From contig JBIQJE010000012.1 of the NCBI GenBank assembly GCA_044507625.1, positions 1 through 64,000 on the forward strand: a stretch of 64,000 bases of DNA, given 5' to 3'. Origin of the DNA: Hyphomicrobium_A sp044507625. Its GTDB lineage: Bacteria; Pseudomonadota; Alphaproteobacteria; Rhizobiales; Hyphomicrobiaceae. Numbering within the stretch: position 1 is the first letter of the stretch; every line of letters starts with the position of its first letter. The notes beneath the pieces are model-generated. The model saw only the letters and a program-made list of their open reading frames with translations, had not been told where the DNA came from and did no database searches. The position numbers and the translations under genes were made by a program. This document shows, piece by piece, positions 62,987-64,000 of the stretch.

Positions 62987-64000
62987 GTGTCCAAGTTTAC
63001 GTACGTGGCGCTCGGTTGCGCCGCGATGAGTCTCCTTGCCTCTTCGCCTTCTAACGCACAGGAGGCGAATTTAACAGCCGGTGGCGATGTTTCCGCCGAA
63101 CAGGTGACGCCGCTCCCGCCGGTCGTCGTAGAGGCACCCTCTCAACCTATCGTCCGCAAGAAGGTCCGGAAGGCGACTGCGGCCGGCTCCGGGGCGACGG
63201 CAGCCGCCGGCACGCCCGCCCAAGGCGAGGCCACGGGCGCCGGCACCGCCGGCACGGGCGTTGGCATCTATACGCTCGGCCAGCTCGACATGATCGGCGG
63301 CTCCACCATCACCAACGAGGCGATGTGGACCTTCAACAAGAACACGCTCGATCAGGCCGTCAGCATCCTGCCCGGCGTCTCGATGCAGAATTCGGGCGGA
63401 CACCGTAACGAGCGCGACATCCAGGTCCGCGGCTTCGATCGCTTCCGCGTTCCGCTCTATATGGACGGCGTGCGCATCTACCTGCCGTACGACAATCGCC
63501 TCGACATGAACCGCTTCCTCACCCCGGACCTGTCCGAGATCCAGGTGCAGAAGGGCTATGTGTCGGTGCTCAACGGCCCCGGCGGCATGGGCGGCGCGAT
63601 CAATCTCGTGAGCCGTAAGCCGACGAAAGAGATCGAGCTGGAAGGCCGCGCCGGTCTCGTCATGAGTGGCGACCTCGACGACATGAATCAGTGGAGCAGC
63701 TACGCCTTCGCCGGCACGCGCCAGAAGGGATACTACGCGCAGGTCAGCGGCACGATCATCGACCAAGACCACTTCAACCTGTCGAATGATTTCCGCCCCT
63801 CGAACGCGTCCGAGCCCGGCTACGTCGCGAGCTTCCCCTACGAGGACGGTGGCAGCCGCGATCGCTCCAACTTCAAGGACTGGCGCGTCAACGCCAAGAT
63901 CGGCATCACGCCCAACGCCACCGACGAATACAGCGTCAACTACACCGTGCAGCAGGGTGAGAAGGGCGCGCCCCTGCACGTCCGCCGCCAGGTCGTGGGC
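62987..64000 (+). CDS. TonB-dependent outer-membrane receptor (5' part)
   Basis: The gene runs off the window; the visible 338 residues start at a GTG with GGGGGAAG upstream and no in-frame stop is seen. A signal peptide (TYVALGCAAMSLLASSPSNA) and a low-complexity Ala/Gly/Thr linker lead into a plug domain: NTLDQAVSILPGVSMQNSGGHRNERDIQVRGFDRFRVPLYMDGVRI, then VSVLNGPGGMGGAINLVSRKP, and the first barrel strands. The plug binds and moves metal-chelate or other large solutes with energy from TonB. A TonB box is not obvious. The adjacent ModE-type regulator suggests an oxyanion or metal complex as substrate. Confidence 0.9.
   Translation, partial: MSKFTYVALGCAAMSLLASSPSNAQEANLTAGGDVSAEQVTPLPPVVVEAPSQPIVRKKVRKATAAGSGATAAAGTPAQGEATGAGTAGTGVGIYTLGQLDMIGGSTITNEAMWTFNKNTLDQAVSILPGVSMQNSGGHRNERDIQVRGFDRFRVPLYMDGVRIYLPYDNRLDMNRFLTPDLSEIQVQKGYVSVLNGPGGMGGAINLVSRKPTKEIELEGRAGLVMSGDLDDMNQWSSYAFAGTRQKGYYAQVSGTIIDQDHFNLSNDFRPSNASEPGYVASFPYEDGGSRDRSNFKDWRVNAKIGITPNATDEYSVNYTVQQGEKGAPLHVRRQVVG

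Noticed and set aside
1..64000. CRISPR array, prophage or insertion sequence
   Set aside because: No regularly spaced repeats, no cas, integrase, transposase or phage structural genes were found.

Overview
This is a GC-rich window from an alphaproteobacterium, most likely of the order Hyphomicrobiales (Rhizobiales); the genus cannot be fixed from the sequence. The evidence is the run murA, DUF2948, hisD, UPF0262, low-molecular-weight phosphatase, maf, yacG, tRNA-Phe (a block typical of this order, here split by insertions), an aerobic-type bluB/cobP/cobV cobalamin set, a SigF/NrsF-type ECF pair, TamAB and rhizobial-style porin and GGDEF proteins. No prophage, insertion sequence or CRISPR array is seen.

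Layout. 1-3.2 kb: a decayed alpha/beta-hydrolase end, rlmE, a Ppx/GppA phosphatase and a secreted M15 peptidase. 3.4-5 kb: a tandem repeat, tRNA-Gln and an unrecognised protein, possibly a small acquired islet. 5-11.2 kb: tamA-tamB for outer-membrane protein assembly. 11.6-19.7 kb: dctA, a LysR regulator, and then three genes on the + strand for exported proteins: a double-barrel porin, an alpha/beta-hydrolase without its serine nucleophile, and a fumarase/adenylosuccinate-lyase superfamily enzyme with a signal peptide. Together they could form a system that breaks down a substrate outside the cytoplasm and imports a C4-dicarboxylate. This is the most unusual part of the window.

20-23.5 kb: a membrane diguanylate cyclase, a small unknown gene and an NCS2 purine permease. 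23.9-31.5 kb: an MdtABC-like RND efflux operon. 31.6-33.4 kb: an ECF sigma factor with its NrsF-type anti-sigma factor, preceded by a good SigF-type promoter, then DoxX. 33.5-38 kb: a second RND operon (MexEF/AcrAB type). 38-42.7 kb: late cobalamin synthesis (bluB, cobP/cobU, cobS, cobC, cobT) with an unknown membrane protein among them. 42.7-45.3 kb: a PAS-GGDEF-EAL protein. 45.5-49.9 kb: a third RND system of a different subfamily.

50-57.2 kb: a 40-residue exported peptide, tRNA-Phe, yacG, maf, an inserted Crp-type regulator plus class III adenylate cyclase, then the phosphatase, UPF0262, hisD and DUF2948. 57.3-62.1 kb: a DUF6494 gene, a GAF-PAS-GADEF-EAL protein, two small Cys-containing exported or anchored proteins, and murA. 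62.4-64 kb: a ModE-type winged-helix regulator divergent from a TonB-dependent receptor that runs off the window end.

Overall the segment is rich in envelope functions (TamAB, three RND pumps, porin, TonB receptor) and in second-messenger signalling (three c-di-GMP proteins and a cAMP synthase next to a likely cAMP receptor).
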